64,000 nucleotides of DNA. Source: Pedobacter sp. BMA. Lineage in GTDB: Bacteria > Bacteroidota > Bacteroidia > Sphingobacteriales > Sphingobacteriaceae. Where the stretch lies: assembly GCF_001027745.1 (NCBI RefSeq), contig NZ_LECU01000010.1, positions 62,001 to 126,000 on the forward strand, given 5' to 3'. The position numbers and the translations under genes are program-made. Of this stretch, positions 34,337 through 44,147 are shown piece after piece. Under the pieces are notes generated by a model. That model was not told the origin of the DNA and did not search any database. It was given only the letters and a program-made list of their open reading frames with translations. Each line of letters begins with the position of its first letter. Within the stretch, counting starts at the first letter, position 1.

Positions 34337-35845
34337 TTATTTGAGCAATTTAATCTGATAAAGATCTTTTCTTCTGTCTTTCAATATTTTTACTGTACCA
34401 TAATGATGCAATTCATCCAGTAAATGGAGGTCGACATCAACTACAAGAACCATCTCTGTATTTGGGGTAGCCTCGGCTTTGGTGGCGTTAGTGGGAAAAG
34501 CAAAGTCTGATGGGGTGAATACCGCCGATTGGGCAAACTGAATATCCATATTATTTACCTTCGGCAAATTACCCACACAGCCTGCAATAGCCACATAACA
34601 TTCGTTTTCGATCGCTCTGGCCTGGGCGCAGTGCCGTACCCGGGTATAACCATTCTGGGTATCAGTTAGAAATGGCACAAATAGAATCTGCATTCCCTGA
34701 TCTGCATATAATCTGCTTAGCTCGGGGAACTCTACGTCATAACAAATCAGAATACCAACTTTTCCGCAGTCGGTATCAAAAACCTGCACCTTATCCCCAC
34801 CCACCATGCCATAATATTTCTGTTCGTTGGGCGTGATGTGTATTTTCCGGTATTCATCGATTTTACCCGTTCTATGGCAGAGATAGCTCGCATTGTACAG
34901 CTTTCCCTCATCAATTATCGGCATACTACCTGTAATAATGTTTACATTATAGCTTAGCGCATACTCATGCATTCTGGCCACGATTTCTTCCGTCTTTTCA
35001 GCAAGCTTCCGCATAGCCTCAATTTCAGGAAGATGATTATAGGGCTCCAGCAGCGGAGTATTAAATAATTCAGGAAACATCACGAAATCGGATTTGTAGC
35101 CGCTTATCGCATCAACAAAAAATTCAACCTGCTCGTAAAACGAATCCATATTGGGGAATAAACGCATCTGCCACTGAACCAAACCGAGGCGGATGTTCAT
35201 TGCAGAACGCGCGGAGGCATCCACACCCTGATAGTAGATGTTATTCCACTCGATTAAAGTTGCATATTCTTTTGATTCCTTATCTCCCGGCAGGTAATTT
35301 TTCAGCACCTTCCTTACGTGAAAATCATTTGAAATCTGGAAAGTTAGGGTAGGGTCGTATAATTCTTTGGATTTTACTTTGTCAATATACTGCCTGGGAC
35401 TCAGTTGTTCTGCATATTGGTGGTAACCAGGAATTCGTCCTCCTGCGATGATGCTTTTCAGATTAAGTCCCTCACACAATTCTTTTCGAGCTTCATAAAG
35501 TCTTCTGCCTAACCTCAAGCCTCTAAACTCAGGGTGTACGAATATTTCGATTCCATATAAGGTATCTCCGTTAGGATCGTGTGTAGAAAAAGAATAGTCG
35601 CCCGTAATTAGCTTATAGGTATGGCGGTCGCCGTATTCATCGTACTCTACGATAATGGCGAGCGAGCAAGCTACAACCTTATCATCAACAGCGATACAAA
35701 GTTGTCCTTCAGGAAAAATGTTCAGTAATTTAGCGATACTCGACTTGGGCCAGATAGACCCACCCATGCTGTCGTAAGCCTGCAGCATTGATTCTTTAAG
35801 GTCAGCATAATCTTCGAGCGTTAATCTTCGTAATTCAATATTCAT
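34337..35845 (-). CDS. Bifunctional GNAT N-acetyltransferase / carbon-nitrogen hydrolase
   Basis: A 502-residue two-domain protein. Residues 1-200 form a GNAT acetyltransferase with the acetyl-CoA loop region F-R-G-L-R-L-G-R-R-L-Y near 110-120. Residues 220-502 form a nitrilase-superfamily amidase with catalytic Glu (F-P-E-L-F-N), Lys (Y-R-K-I-H-I) and Cys (L-I-C-Y-D-V-E-F-P-E) all present. This fusion is a known bacterial family of unassigned substrate. It probably acetylates and hydrolyses small amines or amides. It starts M-N-I-E-L-R-R-L-T-L-E. Confidence 0.92.
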   Translation of the reverse strand: MNIELRRLTLEDYADLKESMLQAYDSMGGSIWPKSSIAKLLNIFPEGQLCIAVDDKVVACSLAIIVEYDEYGDRHTYKLITGDYSFSTHDPNGDTLYGIEIFVHPEFRGLRLGRRLYEARKELCEGLNLKSIIAGGRIPGYHQYAEQLSPRQYIDKVKSKELYDPTLTFQISNDFHVRKVLKNYLPGDKESKEYATLIEWNNIYYQGVDASARSAMNIRLGLVQWQMRLFPNMDSFYEQVEFFVDAISGYKSDFVMFPELFNTPLLEPYNHLPEIEAMRKLAEKTEEIVARMHEYALSYNVNIITGSMPIIDEGKLYNASYLCHRTGKIDEYRKIHITPNEQKYYGMVGGDKVQVFDTDCGKVGILICYDVEFPELSRLYADQGMQILFVPFLTDTQNGYTRVRHCAQARAIENECYVAIAGCVGNLPKVNNMDIQFAQSAVFTPSDFAFPTNATKAEATPNTEMVLVVDVDLHLLDELHHYGTVKILKDRRKDLYQIKLLK

Positions 35846-35960
35846 AATGTTTGATTTGTACAGTATGAACAGAGATCTGCAAAGAATGTTTGAAAGCGGC
35901 AGGTTAAAATGAAGAAATAAGACCTCCCAATTTACAAAAATGGAAGAGGTCTTTATAGTA

Positions 35961-36983
35961 TCAAAACAACTTTCCAGTTTGCCCGGGAAAGTTTTTCTTC
36001 AAGTGTTTGTATGCCGCTTCAGTAACTTCTCTTCCGCGCGAGGTACGCATGATATAACCCTCCTGAATCAGAAAGGGTTCATACACTTCTTCAATAGTTC
36101 CCTCATCTTCACCAACAGCTGTAGCAATGGTTTTTAAGCCAACCGGTCCACCTTTGAACTTGTCGATAATCGTACTCAATATTTTATTATCCATTTCATC
36201 CAGGCCATGCTCATCAACATTTAAGGCATTCAGTGCATAGCTTGCAATAGCGGTATCGATTGTTCCGTTACCTTTAATCTGGGCGAAATCACGCGTTCTG
36301 CGTAACAGCGCATTGGCAATACGAGGCGTACCGCGACTACGGCGGGCAATTTCGTAGGCACCTTCATCGCTGATTGGTGTTTTTAATATTTCGGCAGAAC
36401 GTAAAACAATTGTTGTCAATAGTTTTGCATCGTAATAAGCTAACCGGGCATTGATACCGAAACGCGCCCTCAAAGGCGCCGTAAGCAAACCCGAACGGGT
36501 TGTGGCACCAACCAAAGTAAAGGGATTTAACGAAATCTGTACTGATCTTGCATTAGGTCCTGATTCCAGCATGATGTCGATTTTAAAATCTTCCATAGCT
36601 GAATAAAGGTACTCCTCAACCAACGGAGATAGCCGGTGAATTTCATCAATAAATAGAATATCGCCCTCATCCAGTCCCGTTAGTAAGCCAGCCAGGTCGC
36701 CTGGTTTGTCGAGCACTGGCCCTGAGGTTACTTTGATCCCCGTAGCCATTTCATTAGCAATGATATGAGATAGCGTTGTCTTTCCAAGTCCGGGAGGGCC
36801 ATGTAAAAGTACGTGATCCAGGGCTTCCCCCCGAAGTTTTGCCGCCTGCACAAAGATCTTCAGGTTTTCCATGACCTTCTCCTGTCCGGTAAAATCTTCG
36901 AAAGCCTGGGGCCTCAATACCCGTTCAATATCTCTGTCGGTAGGAGTAAGGTGGTTTGCTTCGGGATCAAGATGCTCGTTCAT
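35961..36983 (-). CDS. ruvB: Holliday junction branch-migration helicase RuvB
   Basis: A 340-residue AAA+ motor that drives branch migration with RuvA. Walker A G-P-P-G-L-G-K-T is at residues 62-69, Walker B L-F-I-D-E-I-H, sensor 1 V-G-A-T-T-R and the arginine finger region L-R-A-R-F-G are clear. A C-terminal winged-helix domain ends R-T-S-R-G-R-E-V. Its length is typical. The ATG lies 4 nt after a TATCTTTG -7 box (36988-36995), so the mRNA is probably leaderless. Confidence 0.97.
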   Translation of the reverse strand: MNEHLDPEANHLTPTDRDIERVLRPQAFEDFTGQEKVMENLKIFVQAAKLRGEALDHVLLHGPPGLGKTTLSHIIANEMATGIKVTSGPVLDKPGDLAGLLTGLDEGDILFIDEIHRLSPLVEEYLYSAMEDFKIDIMLESGPNARSVQISLNPFTLVGATTRSGLLTAPLRARFGINARLAYYDAKLLTTIVLRSAEILKTPISDEGAYEIARRSRGTPRIANALLRRTRDFAQIKGNGTIDTAIASYALNALNVDEHGLDEMDNKILSTIIDKFKGGPVGLKTIATAVGEDEGTIEEVYEPFLIQEGYIMRTSRGREVTEAAYKHLKKNFPGQTGKLF

Positions 36984-36987
36984 AAAG

Positions 36988-36995
36988 CAAAGATA
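36988..36995 (-). promoter_or_regulatory. -7 box TATCTTTG, 4 nt before the ruvB start
   Basis: The minus strand reads TATCTTTG-CTTT-ATG. It matches TAnnTTTG; no -33 TTTG is evident. Confidence 0.5.
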
Positions 36996-37014
36996 AAATT
37001 AAATGCTAAAAAAA

Positions 37015-37911
37015 TTAGGATCTTTTAAATTTCTCTGAAACGATAAGGTCTTTCGATCCTGCTGTATATCTGTAAAAACCTTCGTCGGTTTTAATGCCTT
37101 TGTAACCAGCATTTACCATGTTCACTAAAAGCGGACAAGGCGCATATTTCGGATTTCCAAAACCATCATGAAGTACTTTAAGTATCGCCAAACAAATATC
37201 CAGACCTATAAAATCTGCCAGTTGCAGTGGTCCCATGGGATGAGCCATTCCTAATTTCATTACTGTGTCTATTTCATAAACACCTGCAACACCTTCGTAT
37301 AAGGTATATATTGCCTCATTGATCATCGGCATGAGGATTCGGTTGGCCACAAAGCCAGGATAGTCATTTACTTCAACGGGAATTTTATCGAGGTTTATCG
37401 ACAGTGCCATAATCAATGCGGTAGTTTCATCACTACTTTGATATCCCCTAATCACTTCTACCAGTTTCATTACCGGAACCGGATTCATAAAATGCATGCC
37501 GATCACCTTATCTCCCCGGTTGGTAACAGCCGCGATCTGCGTTATGGAGATCGATGAGGTGTTAGAAGCAAGGATGCAGTGCTCTGGTGCATATTGATCT
37601 AAATCCCTGAAAATATTCAGTTTTAAATCCAGGTTCTCTGTCGCTGCCTCAACAACCAAATCCGCATTTTCAACACCCTCTTTGATGGATGTATAGGTGG
37701 TTATCTTTTCCAGCGCCTGAATTTTTTGGTCGTCTGTAAGTGTTCCCTTAGCAATTTGTCTGTCAAAATTCCTGGAAATGGTAGCTAAGGCCTTATTTAA
37801 TGCATCTTGGCTTACATCAATAAGGTTCACTTTGAAGTTATATTGGGCAAACAGGTGACAAATGCCATTTCCCATTGTTCCTGATCCGATTATTGAAACT
37901 GCTTCTATCAT
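37015..37911 (-). CDS. 3-hydroxyacyl-CoA (3-hydroxybutyryl-CoA) dehydrogenase
   Basis: A 298-residue NAD(P)-dependent dehydrogenase. The N-terminal Rossmann motif G-S-G-T-M-G-N-G-I begins near residue 8. The catalytic region S-N-T-S-S-I-S-I-T-Q and H-F-M-N-P-V-P-V-M-K-L-V-E-V places the His near residue 138. The C-terminal domain begins P-V-E-V-N-D-Y-P-G-F-V-A-N-R-I. It oxidises 3-hydroxyacyl-CoA to the 3-ketoacyl form and, at this length, is of the short-chain (HBD) type rather than a multifunctional FadB. It lies directly upstream of ruvB on the same strand. Confidence 0.93.
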   Translation of the reverse strand: MIEAVSIIGSGTMGNGICHLFAQYNFKVNLIDVSQDALNKALATISRNFDRQIAKGTLTDDQKIQALEKITTYTSIKEGVENADLVVEAATENLDLKLNIFRDLDQYAPEHCILASNTSSISITQIAAVTNRGDKVIGMHFMNPVPVMKLVEVIRGYQSSDETTALIMALSINLDKIPVEVNDYPGFVANRILMPMINEAIYTLYEGVAGVYEIDTVMKLGMAHPMGPLQLADFIGLDICLAILKVLHDGFGNPKYAPCPLLVNMVNAGYKGIKTDEGFYRYTAGSKDLIVSEKFKRS

Positions 37912-38320
37912 TTTTGATTATCTGGTTAATAATTTTGACTGCTTATTGGGGTAATGTGATGTTTATTTTGTTAAAAGTGCAAATTAAGGGTTCTATACTT
38001 GTCTTTAATTTATGATTTTATAATATTTTAACGCACTACATTTATTTTTAACAAACATTTACAAATCTGTTTGTCGATACATCCATCCTTTTTATCGTGT
38101 CTTAACAATTTAGTTATTTTCAATGGCTTTAATTCGCAATTGAAATATTAATCGTTGCATCTGTTCTTAGCGAACTGGGGAATCCTCTCAAGTTTTCCAT
38201 TGTAATGAAACCCTCTAATCATTTATGTGTATTTGCTTGCCCTGGACCAAAGTTCGTCTGTTGCATTTGCTGTGATTGATTTTTCAAACTTATTAACTAT
38301 TAAACTAAAATTAAATGTAA
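37912..38320 (+). promoter_or_regulatory. 409-nt upstream region of the susC-like gene
   Basis: This AT-rich gap separates the divergent dehydrogenase and susC-like genes. I see no convincing open frame, hairpin terminator or clean TAnnTTTG with a spaced TTTG. It must hold the susC promoter, but the exact site is not clear. Confidence 0.3.
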
Positions 38321-41300
38321 ATGAAAAGAAAACTACTAAAATGTTTGTTGTTCTTTATTGTTTTGCTGGTAACAAAAGTTTCGGCACAAGAGAAGACTGT
38401 CACAGGAGTGGTAACATCAAAGGAAGACGGATTGCCATTGCCTGGTGTAAGTGTTAAAATTGCAAATACTAAAGTTGGTGTGTCTACGAATGCAGACGGT
38501 TCATATAGCATAAAGGTAAACGCTTCATCTGTGTTACAATTTTCATCAATAGGTTATGTTACACAGGACATTACCGTTGGTAAGCAAATTAAAATCAGTG
38601 TAGCACTCGTTTCTGATTCCAAATCGTTAACCGATGTTGTGGTAATTGGTTATGGAACAGCCAAGAGAAAAGATCTTACAGCGTCAGTGGCCAGTATTAA
38701 AGGCGAAGATCTGGCAGGAAAGCCAGTAGCCAGCTTCGATCAGGCACTTGCGGGTAAAATTACGGGCATGCAGGTCACAAATTCAAGTGGTATATTAGGT
38801 TCAGGTCCACGAATCCGTATTCGTGGCACGAATAGTATTTCTTCAGGTGCTGACCCACTATACGTTGTAGATGGAATGGTAATCATTTCGAGTGGATCGA
38901 GTAGTGTAGCTTCTGTGAATCCACTTGGGGATATCAACCCAGATGATATTCAGAGTGTTGATGTGTTGAAAGATGGTGCGGCAACTGCGATTTATGGTTC
39001 AAGGGGTGCTAATGGGGTAATTATTATCACAACAAAAAAAGGAACTAAAGGCAAAACACAAATCAATTACAATAATTGGTTTGCCTGGGCAAATGTGGCT
39101 AAGCGTTTCGACCTGCTAAATGCACAGGAATTTGTAACCATTGCAAATGAAAAGCTTTATAATGCAGGAACAACTACCCCACAAGCCGTATTATCTTACA
39201 ATGCTGATGGAAGTCTAGTTGATACCGATTGGCAAGGATATGTATTCAATAAAGATGCTTTTCAGCAGAACCATAATATGTCATTCAGTGGAGCTACAGA
39301 TCAGTCCAATTATTATTTCTCTTTGGGTTACGCCGATTTAAAGGGGACAACGGTAGCAAATAACCAGACTAAGTATCAATTTTCGGGTAAATTTGAGCAG
39401 AAAGCATTGGGTGATCACCTAACTGTGGGTGCTAGCTTAACCGGATCATATGTAAAAAATACTGGTCTTAATTCAGGAACAAGTTCACTATCAGGTAACA
39501 TTGGCAATGCCATTAGGGCATTACCTAATGTGGGAGCTTTTAATGCAGATGGGTCTTACAACCTAAGTTCTGATAATGCACGTTTGGGCAGGGCCGCCAA
39601 TCTGAAGGAGATTGACGATAACTATACCAATATCAAATACATTCTGGATAATAATGTTTACCGCAATTTGACTTTCACTATGCTTGGAAATGCATTCGCT
39701 GATGTGAAGATTATTGATGGACTGAACATTCGCTCTCAGATTTCAACTCAAAATATATTTGGCGAAGATTACCAATATTTAAACCCTGTGCATGGAGATG
39801 GGGGAAGTGCAACAAAAGGTTATGAATTCCAACAATTCATACCAAGGTTCAGATACAACTGGACAAACACTGCCAGCTACACAAAAACGATTGGTGATCA
39901 TTCCTTTGGAGCAACAATCGGTGTTGAATTTCAAAAAACTAAAAACAGATCCTTCTACGCAAGTGGTTCTTCATTATCAAGTACATTTTTTGGGGGAGAG
40001 AACATTATCAGTAACTCTTTAACCCAATCTACCTATGATATTGGTGGTGGGGTAAATGAAAATGCTTATAAATCATATTTCGCAAGAGCAAATTATACAT
40101 ACAAAGAACGTTATCTGCTATCGGGAACATACAGGATTGACGCTATATCCTCTTTACCCATTGGTAATCAAAGTGCCAAACTTCCAGGGCTTTCTTTGGG
40201 ATGGAGACTTTCGCAAGAAGATTTTATTAAAGATAATGAAAGTTTAAAGTTCATTAATGATTTTAAAATTCGAGGCGGATATGCTAAAACGGGTAATACG
40301 GATATTGGTAACTATCCTTTTGCAGGAACATTTGGAGCGGCCACATATGGCGTTCAGAGTGGTTTAGCTTATACGCAGGTAGGGAATAGCAGTCTTAAGT
40401 TCGAAACAAGTGGTAAGTACGATGTGGGTATCGACGCAACGTTTTACGATAACAGGATTACTTTCACAGCCGATTATTTCAAAAACAACGTGGATAATCT
40501 GATTCTTGCCGCTCCAACAGCACCATCGTTAGGTGTACCTGGTAATTCCATATATCAAAATGTTGGTAAAATGTACAACAAAGGTTACGAGTTTGCCTTA
40601 AGTGCCGATATATTCAGGGAAACACCCTTTAAATGGAGTAGTTCATTTAACATCACATTTGTTAAAAATAAGATTACTCAGTTATCAAATAACAATGCTG
40701 ATATCAACTATACTTATAACATCAATAGGGTTGGAGAATCTATTGGCGCAATTTATGGCTACGAATATGCTGGTGTAAATGCGGCAAATGGTAACCCGTT
40801 ATATGTTAAAGCTAATGGGCAGATTGTTCAGGGGAATATAGCCAATCAAACCTATTATGTTTACGATGCTGCTAACCCAACAGCTTTAACAACTGCAACA
40901 ACATTATCTGCAGCCGATAAAAAGATACTGGGGCAATCTAATCCAACATATTATGGTGGTTTTGTAAACAATTTCAGTTATAAAAACTTTGATCTTGGCA
41001 TCAATATGGTGTTTTCAGGTGGAAATAAAATCATGAACATCACCCGTCAGGAAAGTTTGCTAAATCAGAAATTTCTAAATAACGGAACTGAAATTTTAGA
41101 AAGATGGACAACGCCTGGTCAAATCACAAATGTTCCTAAAGTGTATTATGGTAGAGATGCCTTCACTAACTTAACTTCAAGTTCAGTATCACGTTTTGTG
41201 GAGGATGGTAAATTCATTCGCGCACAAGACATCACTTTAGGTTACGCTTTTCCTAAATTGTTCACCGATAAATTGAAGTTAAATCGCTTACGTATCTATG

Positions 41301-41452
41301 CTCAGATACAAAATGCTTTTGTCATTACACCATATTCAGGTTTAGATCCCGAATTAAATTACAGTACCACAACTAATAGTCAAACTGGTTTGGATTATAA
41401 TACCAATCCAAAAGCCAGAACTTTTTTGGTGGGTTTAAATGTTGGATTTTAA
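38321..41452 (+). CDS. SusC/RagA-family TonB-linked outer-membrane transporter
   Basis: A 1043-residue outer-membrane protein. It has a signal peptide (M-K-R-K-L-L-K-C-L-L-F-F-I-V-L-L) and a carboxypeptidase-regulatory-like domain near residues 27-105 (T-G-V-V-T-S-K-E-D-G-L-P-L-P-G-V-S-V). The plug domain begins V-V-I-G-Y-G-T-A-K-R-K-D-L and includes G-S-R-G-A-N-G-V-I-I-I-T-T-K-K-G. A large beta-barrel follows, ending in F. It takes up oligosaccharides or other large ligands with the SusD-like lipoprotein encoded 11 nt downstream. No glycosidase is next to it, so the substrate is open. Confidence 0.95.
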   Translation: MKRKLLKCLLFFIVLLVTKVSAQEKTVTGVVTSKEDGLPLPGVSVKIANTKVGVSTNADGSYSIKVNASSVLQFSSIGYVTQDITVGKQIKISVALVSDSKSLTDVVVIGYGTAKRKDLTASVASIKGEDLAGKPVASFDQALAGKITGMQVTNSSGILGSGPRIRIRGTNSISSGADPLYVVDGMVIISSGSSSVASVNPLGDINPDDIQSVDVLKDGAATAIYGSRGANGVIIITTKKGTKGKTQINYNNWFAWANVAKRFDLLNAQEFVTIANEKLYNAGTTTPQAVLSYNADGSLVDTDWQGYVFNKDAFQQNHNMSFSGATDQSNYYFSLGYADLKGTTVANNQTKYQFSGKFEQKALGDHLTVGASLTGSYVKNTGLNSGTSSLSGNIGNAIRALPNVGAFNADGSYNLSSDNARLGRAANLKEIDDNYTNIKYILDNNVYRNLTFTMLGNAFADVKIIDGLNIRSQISTQNIFGEDYQYLNPVHGDGGSATKGYEFQQFIPRFRYNWTNTASYTKTIGDHSFGATIGVEFQKTKNRSFYASGSSLSSTFFGGENIISNSLTQSTYDIGGGVNENAYKSYFARANYTYKERYLLSGTYRIDAISSLPIGNQSAKLPGLSLGWRLSQEDFIKDNESLKFINDFKIRGGYAKTGNTDIGNYPFAGTFGAATYGVQSGLAYTQVGNSSLKFETSGKYDVGIDATFYDNRITFTADYFKNNVDNLILAAPTAPSLGVPGNSIYQNVGKMYNKGYEFALSADIFRETPFKWSSSFNITFVKNKITQLSNNNADINYTYNINRVGESIGAIYGYEYAGVNAANGNPLYVKANGQIVQGNIANQTYYVYDAANPTALTTATTLSAADKKILGQSNPTYYGGFVNNFSYKNFDLGINMVFSGGNKIMNITRQESLLNQKFLNNGTEILERWTTPGQITNVPKVYYGRDAFTNLTSSSVSRFVEDGKFIRAQDITLGYAFPKLFTDKLKLNRLRIYAQIQNAFVITPYSGLDPELNYSTTTNSQTGLDYNTNPKARTFLVGLNVGF

Positions 41453-41463
41453 AAATTACTGAA

Positions 41464-43071
41464 ATGAAAAACTTTAAGATGAAAAATAAATTTGCTTACG
41501 CAGGTCTGATTGCCGTGACTTTAATGGTAACCTCCTGCGAAAAATATACTGAATTAAATCCGGTTAATTCACTTTCCGAGGCTACCGCTTTCGATACTCC
41601 GGCAAATATTGAGCTGGTTGCAGCGGGTGTATATAATACCGCTGCTGTAGGAACCTATAACGGTGGCACAGGTCGCGGTTATCCCTTTGGTGCAGCTGCT
41701 ATTGAGCAGGGGGAAATGAGAGGTGAAGACATGGTAAATCTGGCCACGTTTTATCAAATCACCTATGAGTCTACCTACACCTCTACTACAGCCAATAATA
41801 TCAATCTTTGGAGTAACCTCTATGCATTGATTAACCAATGTAATATCCTGATCACTGGGGTTGAAGCTGCTGCAGCTAAAGGAACGATCACCAGCGCCGT
41901 ATCTACTCAGTACGCTGCTGAAGCTCGTTTTTTAAGAGCATTGGCACACCACGAATTAGTCATTAATTTCTGCCGCCCATACGTTGATGATAATGGTTCG
42001 GCAGCTGGAGTTCCTTATCGTACTGTAGCTGTAAATTCTACCGATGCAGTTTCATCCCAGGTACTTGTCGGCAGAGGCACTGTAGCGCAGGATTATACTC
42101 AAATTCTGGCAGACCTGGATTATGCAGAAACCAACCTTCCAGCAACACGTGCTACTTACGCGATTACCCGTGCAACAAAGGGGGCTGCCATCGCATTAAA
42201 AACGCGCGTTAAATTACATATGAACGATTTTGCCGGCGTTATTACAGAGGGAGCTAAATTGGGTACTTCTGCGACTGCTTCTCCCTATAAAAGTTCGATT
42301 GGTAGTTATGCCCTTACTTCCACTCCTGACGGTCCGTTCACTAGCTTCGCCAGTAATACAGAATCTATTTTCTCTATCGAAAACAGTGCTGCTGCAAATG
42401 GTGGTGTAAACGGTGCATTGCCGAATATGTTTGGGCCTGCTAGTTTAGGAGGACGTGGTTTGGTAGCTACCAGTCCCAACTTATATAATGCTTCGTTTTG
42501 GGTAACAGGAGATACGCGGAGAACCCTCTTACAAGTTCAACAAACTACAACTGGTGCCAAGTATTTCTTTAATTATAAATATAAAGATTATACTAATAAA
42601 ACTGATTATGCCCCAATTATCCGCTACGCTGAAGTTTTATTAAATGTTGCTGAAGCTTATTCAAGGACAACTGTACTGGATACACGGGCTTTAAATTTAT
42701 TAAATGCTGTACGTAACCGAGCCGTTCCAACTGCTAATCAATACACGATTGCGAGCTTCGCGAGCCAGAATGCTTTAACTCAGGCGATACTAAATGAGCG
42801 TAGAATTGAGTTCGCAGGTGAGGGCAGAAGATGGCCTGATATCACGAGACTTTCACAAGACGCGAATTTCCAGGTAACTGGTGGTGGAATTCCAGCTAAG
42901 ATATTAGTTACTGCCTTGAGCGGAACCGGATCAAACTGGGATGCAACCCTTAGGCCTACAACAGCGACAGGTAAGGCTGCAATTGCTTATAGTGATTACA
43001 GGTATATATGGCCTATTCCAACGGATGAGCTAAATGCCAATCCAAATATTGCCCAGAACCCTGGCTATTAA
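41464..43071 (+). CDS. RagB/SusD-family outer-membrane lipoprotein
   Basis: A 535-residue surface glycan-binding lipoprotein, with lipobox V-T-S-C (Cys25) followed by E-K-Y-T-E-L-N-P. It has the helical TPR-like SusD fold with A-A-E-A-R-F-L-R-A-L-A-H-H-E-L near residue 157 and the C-terminal blocks L-N-E-R-R-I-E-F-A-G-E-G-R-R-W-P-D and W-P-I-P-T-D-E-L-N-A-N-P. It pairs with the SusC-like transporter just upstream. There is no adjacent regulator or degradative enzyme, so this is an orphan SusCD unit. A terminator follows. Confidence 0.95.
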   Translation: MKNFKMKNKFAYAGLIAVTLMVTSCEKYTELNPVNSLSEATAFDTPANIELVAAGVYNTAAVGTYNGGTGRGYPFGAAAIEQGEMRGEDMVNLATFYQITYESTYTSTTANNINLWSNLYALINQCNILITGVEAAAAKGTITSAVSTQYAAEARFLRALAHHELVINFCRPYVDDNGSAAGVPYRTVAVNSTDAVSSQVLVGRGTVAQDYTQILADLDYAETNLPATRATYAITRATKGAAIALKTRVKLHMNDFAGVITEGAKLGTSATASPYKSSIGSYALTSTPDGPFTSFASNTESIFSIENSAAANGGVNGALPNMFGPASLGGRGLVATSPNLYNASFWVTGDTRRTLLQVQQTTTGAKYFFNYKYKDYTNKTDYAPIIRYAEVLLNVAEAYSRTTVLDTRALNLLNAVRNRAVPTANQYTIASFASQNALTQAILNERRIEFAGEGRRWPDITRLSQDANFQVTGGGIPAKILVTALSGTGSNWDATLRPTTATGKAAIAYSDYRYIWPIPTDELNANPNIAQNPGY

Positions 43072-43087
43072 TCAATCATTCATTATT

Positions 43088-43132
43088 AAACAAGACGGCT
43101 TCAATCCATGGCGATTGGGGCCGTTTTGTTTT
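43088..43132 (+). terminator. Terminator after the susD-like gene
   Basis: AAACAAGACGGC pairs with GCCGTTTTGTTT (one wobble), followed by T-rich sequence. The remaining 43133-43400 shows no gene. Confidence 0.75.
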
Positions 43133-43401
43133 AATGGCGAGTAGGATTAAACTTCTGAAAACCAAATCCATTCCGTTAAAAAATGTTAAGAAAAAAGTTA
43201 AATTTTATTTATCGACACAAAGCCCAAATTCGTCGATACAAGCTATAAAAGCGCTTCTTTTTTGAAGATCTTTGATTCATCAAGAGAAATAAAAAACATT
43301 TGTTTCGCTGATAAATAAAAAGACAGAGTCGTTAGCAAGAAAGCTAACATTTTTATAAAAGTACTTCCTAGTAAATTTAGGTTAGTTAATGATTAGTTAA
43401 A

Positions 43402-43446
43402 GAAAAGAGATATGGCTGGATAGCGTATCTCTTTTCATTTATAATG
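43402..43446. terminator. Hairpin at the 3' end of pdxH
   Basis: GAAAAGAGATA pairs with TATCTCTTTTC around a loop of about 23 nt. It lies just after the pdxH stop on the minus strand. Confidence 0.6.
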
Positions 43447-43450
43447 GTTT

Positions 43451-44101
43451 TTAAGGTGCCAAACGTGATTTTACCCAGCTTCCTTTACTGAGCTCGAAAT
43501 TAATCCGGTCATGCAACCTGCTGCGTCGTCCCTGCCAAAATTCTATTCTTGTTGGCTTTACGATGTAACCACCCCAGTGTGCCGGCTTGGCAATTTTCTT
43601 ATCTTTAGCTGAACTTTGTAAATCCTCGAACTTTTCTTCTAAAAAGGCGCGGTTAGGAATCACCTGACTTTGTGGAGAAGCGATAGCACCAATCTGGCTG
43701 GCTACCGGACGGCTGTCAAAATATGCCTCAGAGGTTTCCTTATCCAGTTTCTCTACGGTTCCTTCAATCCTTACCTGGCGCTCCAGTTCAGGCCAGAAAA
43801 ATACTAGTGCAGCATATGGATTTCTTTTCAGTTCTTTTCCTTTGGCACTCAAATAGTTGGTGAAAAACCTGAAGCCATCGTCATCTACGCCTTTCAATAA
43901 AACAATTCTTGCATCCGGACGTCCCGCTTTGTCGGCTGTCGCCAATGTCATTACATTTGGTTCATATAGCTGCGCCTCAACAGCGTGGTCGAACCATTTT
44001 TTGAACTGATTAATGGGGTTATCATCAACCTCAGACTCGTCTAAAGTGGCGCTTTTGTAATCCTGGCGTAGGTTTTGTAGAAATTCGTTATTAACTTGCA
44101 T
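43451..44101 (-). CDS. pdxH: Pyridoxamine 5'-phosphate oxidase
   Basis: A 216-residue FMN enzyme that makes pyridoxal phosphate. Landmarks are R-P-D-A-R-I-V-L-L-K-G-V (FMN contact), F-F-T-N-Y-L-S-A-K-G-K-E-L, Q-V-R-I-E-G-T-V-E-K, and the C-terminal P-T-R-I-E-F-W-Q-G-R-R-S-R-L-H-D-R block. The frame is open another 40 codons, but a promoter with -33 TTTG (44133-44136), a 19-nt spacer and -7 TATTTTTG places the start at ATG 44099-44101 (M-Q-V-N-N-E-F-L). The mRNA is probably leaderless. Confidence 0.96.
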   Translation of the reverse strand: MQVNNEFLQNLRQDYKSATLDESEVDDNPINQFKKWFDHAVEAQLYEPNVMTLATADKAGRPDARIVLLKGVDDDGFRFFTNYLSAKGKELKRNPYAALVFFWPELERQVRIEGTVEKLDKETSEAYFDSRPVASQIGAIASPQSQVIPNRAFLEEKFEDLQSSAKDKKIAKPAHWGGYIVKPTRIEFWQGRRSRLHDRINFELSKGSWVKSRLAP

Positions 44102-44105
44102 AAAA

Positions 44106-44136
44106 CAAAAATAAGCATCTTTTACGGTGCTACAAA
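44106..44136 (-). promoter_or_regulatory. Bacteroidota promoter of pdxH (TTTG-N19-TATTTTTG)
   Basis: TTTG at 44133-44136 and TATTTTTG at 44106-44113 on the minus strand are 19 nt apart, the usual spacing. The -7 box ends 4 nt before the ATG. It is the cleanest promoter in the window. Confidence 0.75.
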
Positions 44137-44147
44137 TGATTATCGTC

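Noticed and set aside
38321-43071. Assigning the SusC/SusD pair to the mannoside cluster as one locus
   Set aside because: Several unrelated minus-strand housekeeping genes (queG, GNAT-nitrilase, ruvB, dehydrogenase) lie between them.
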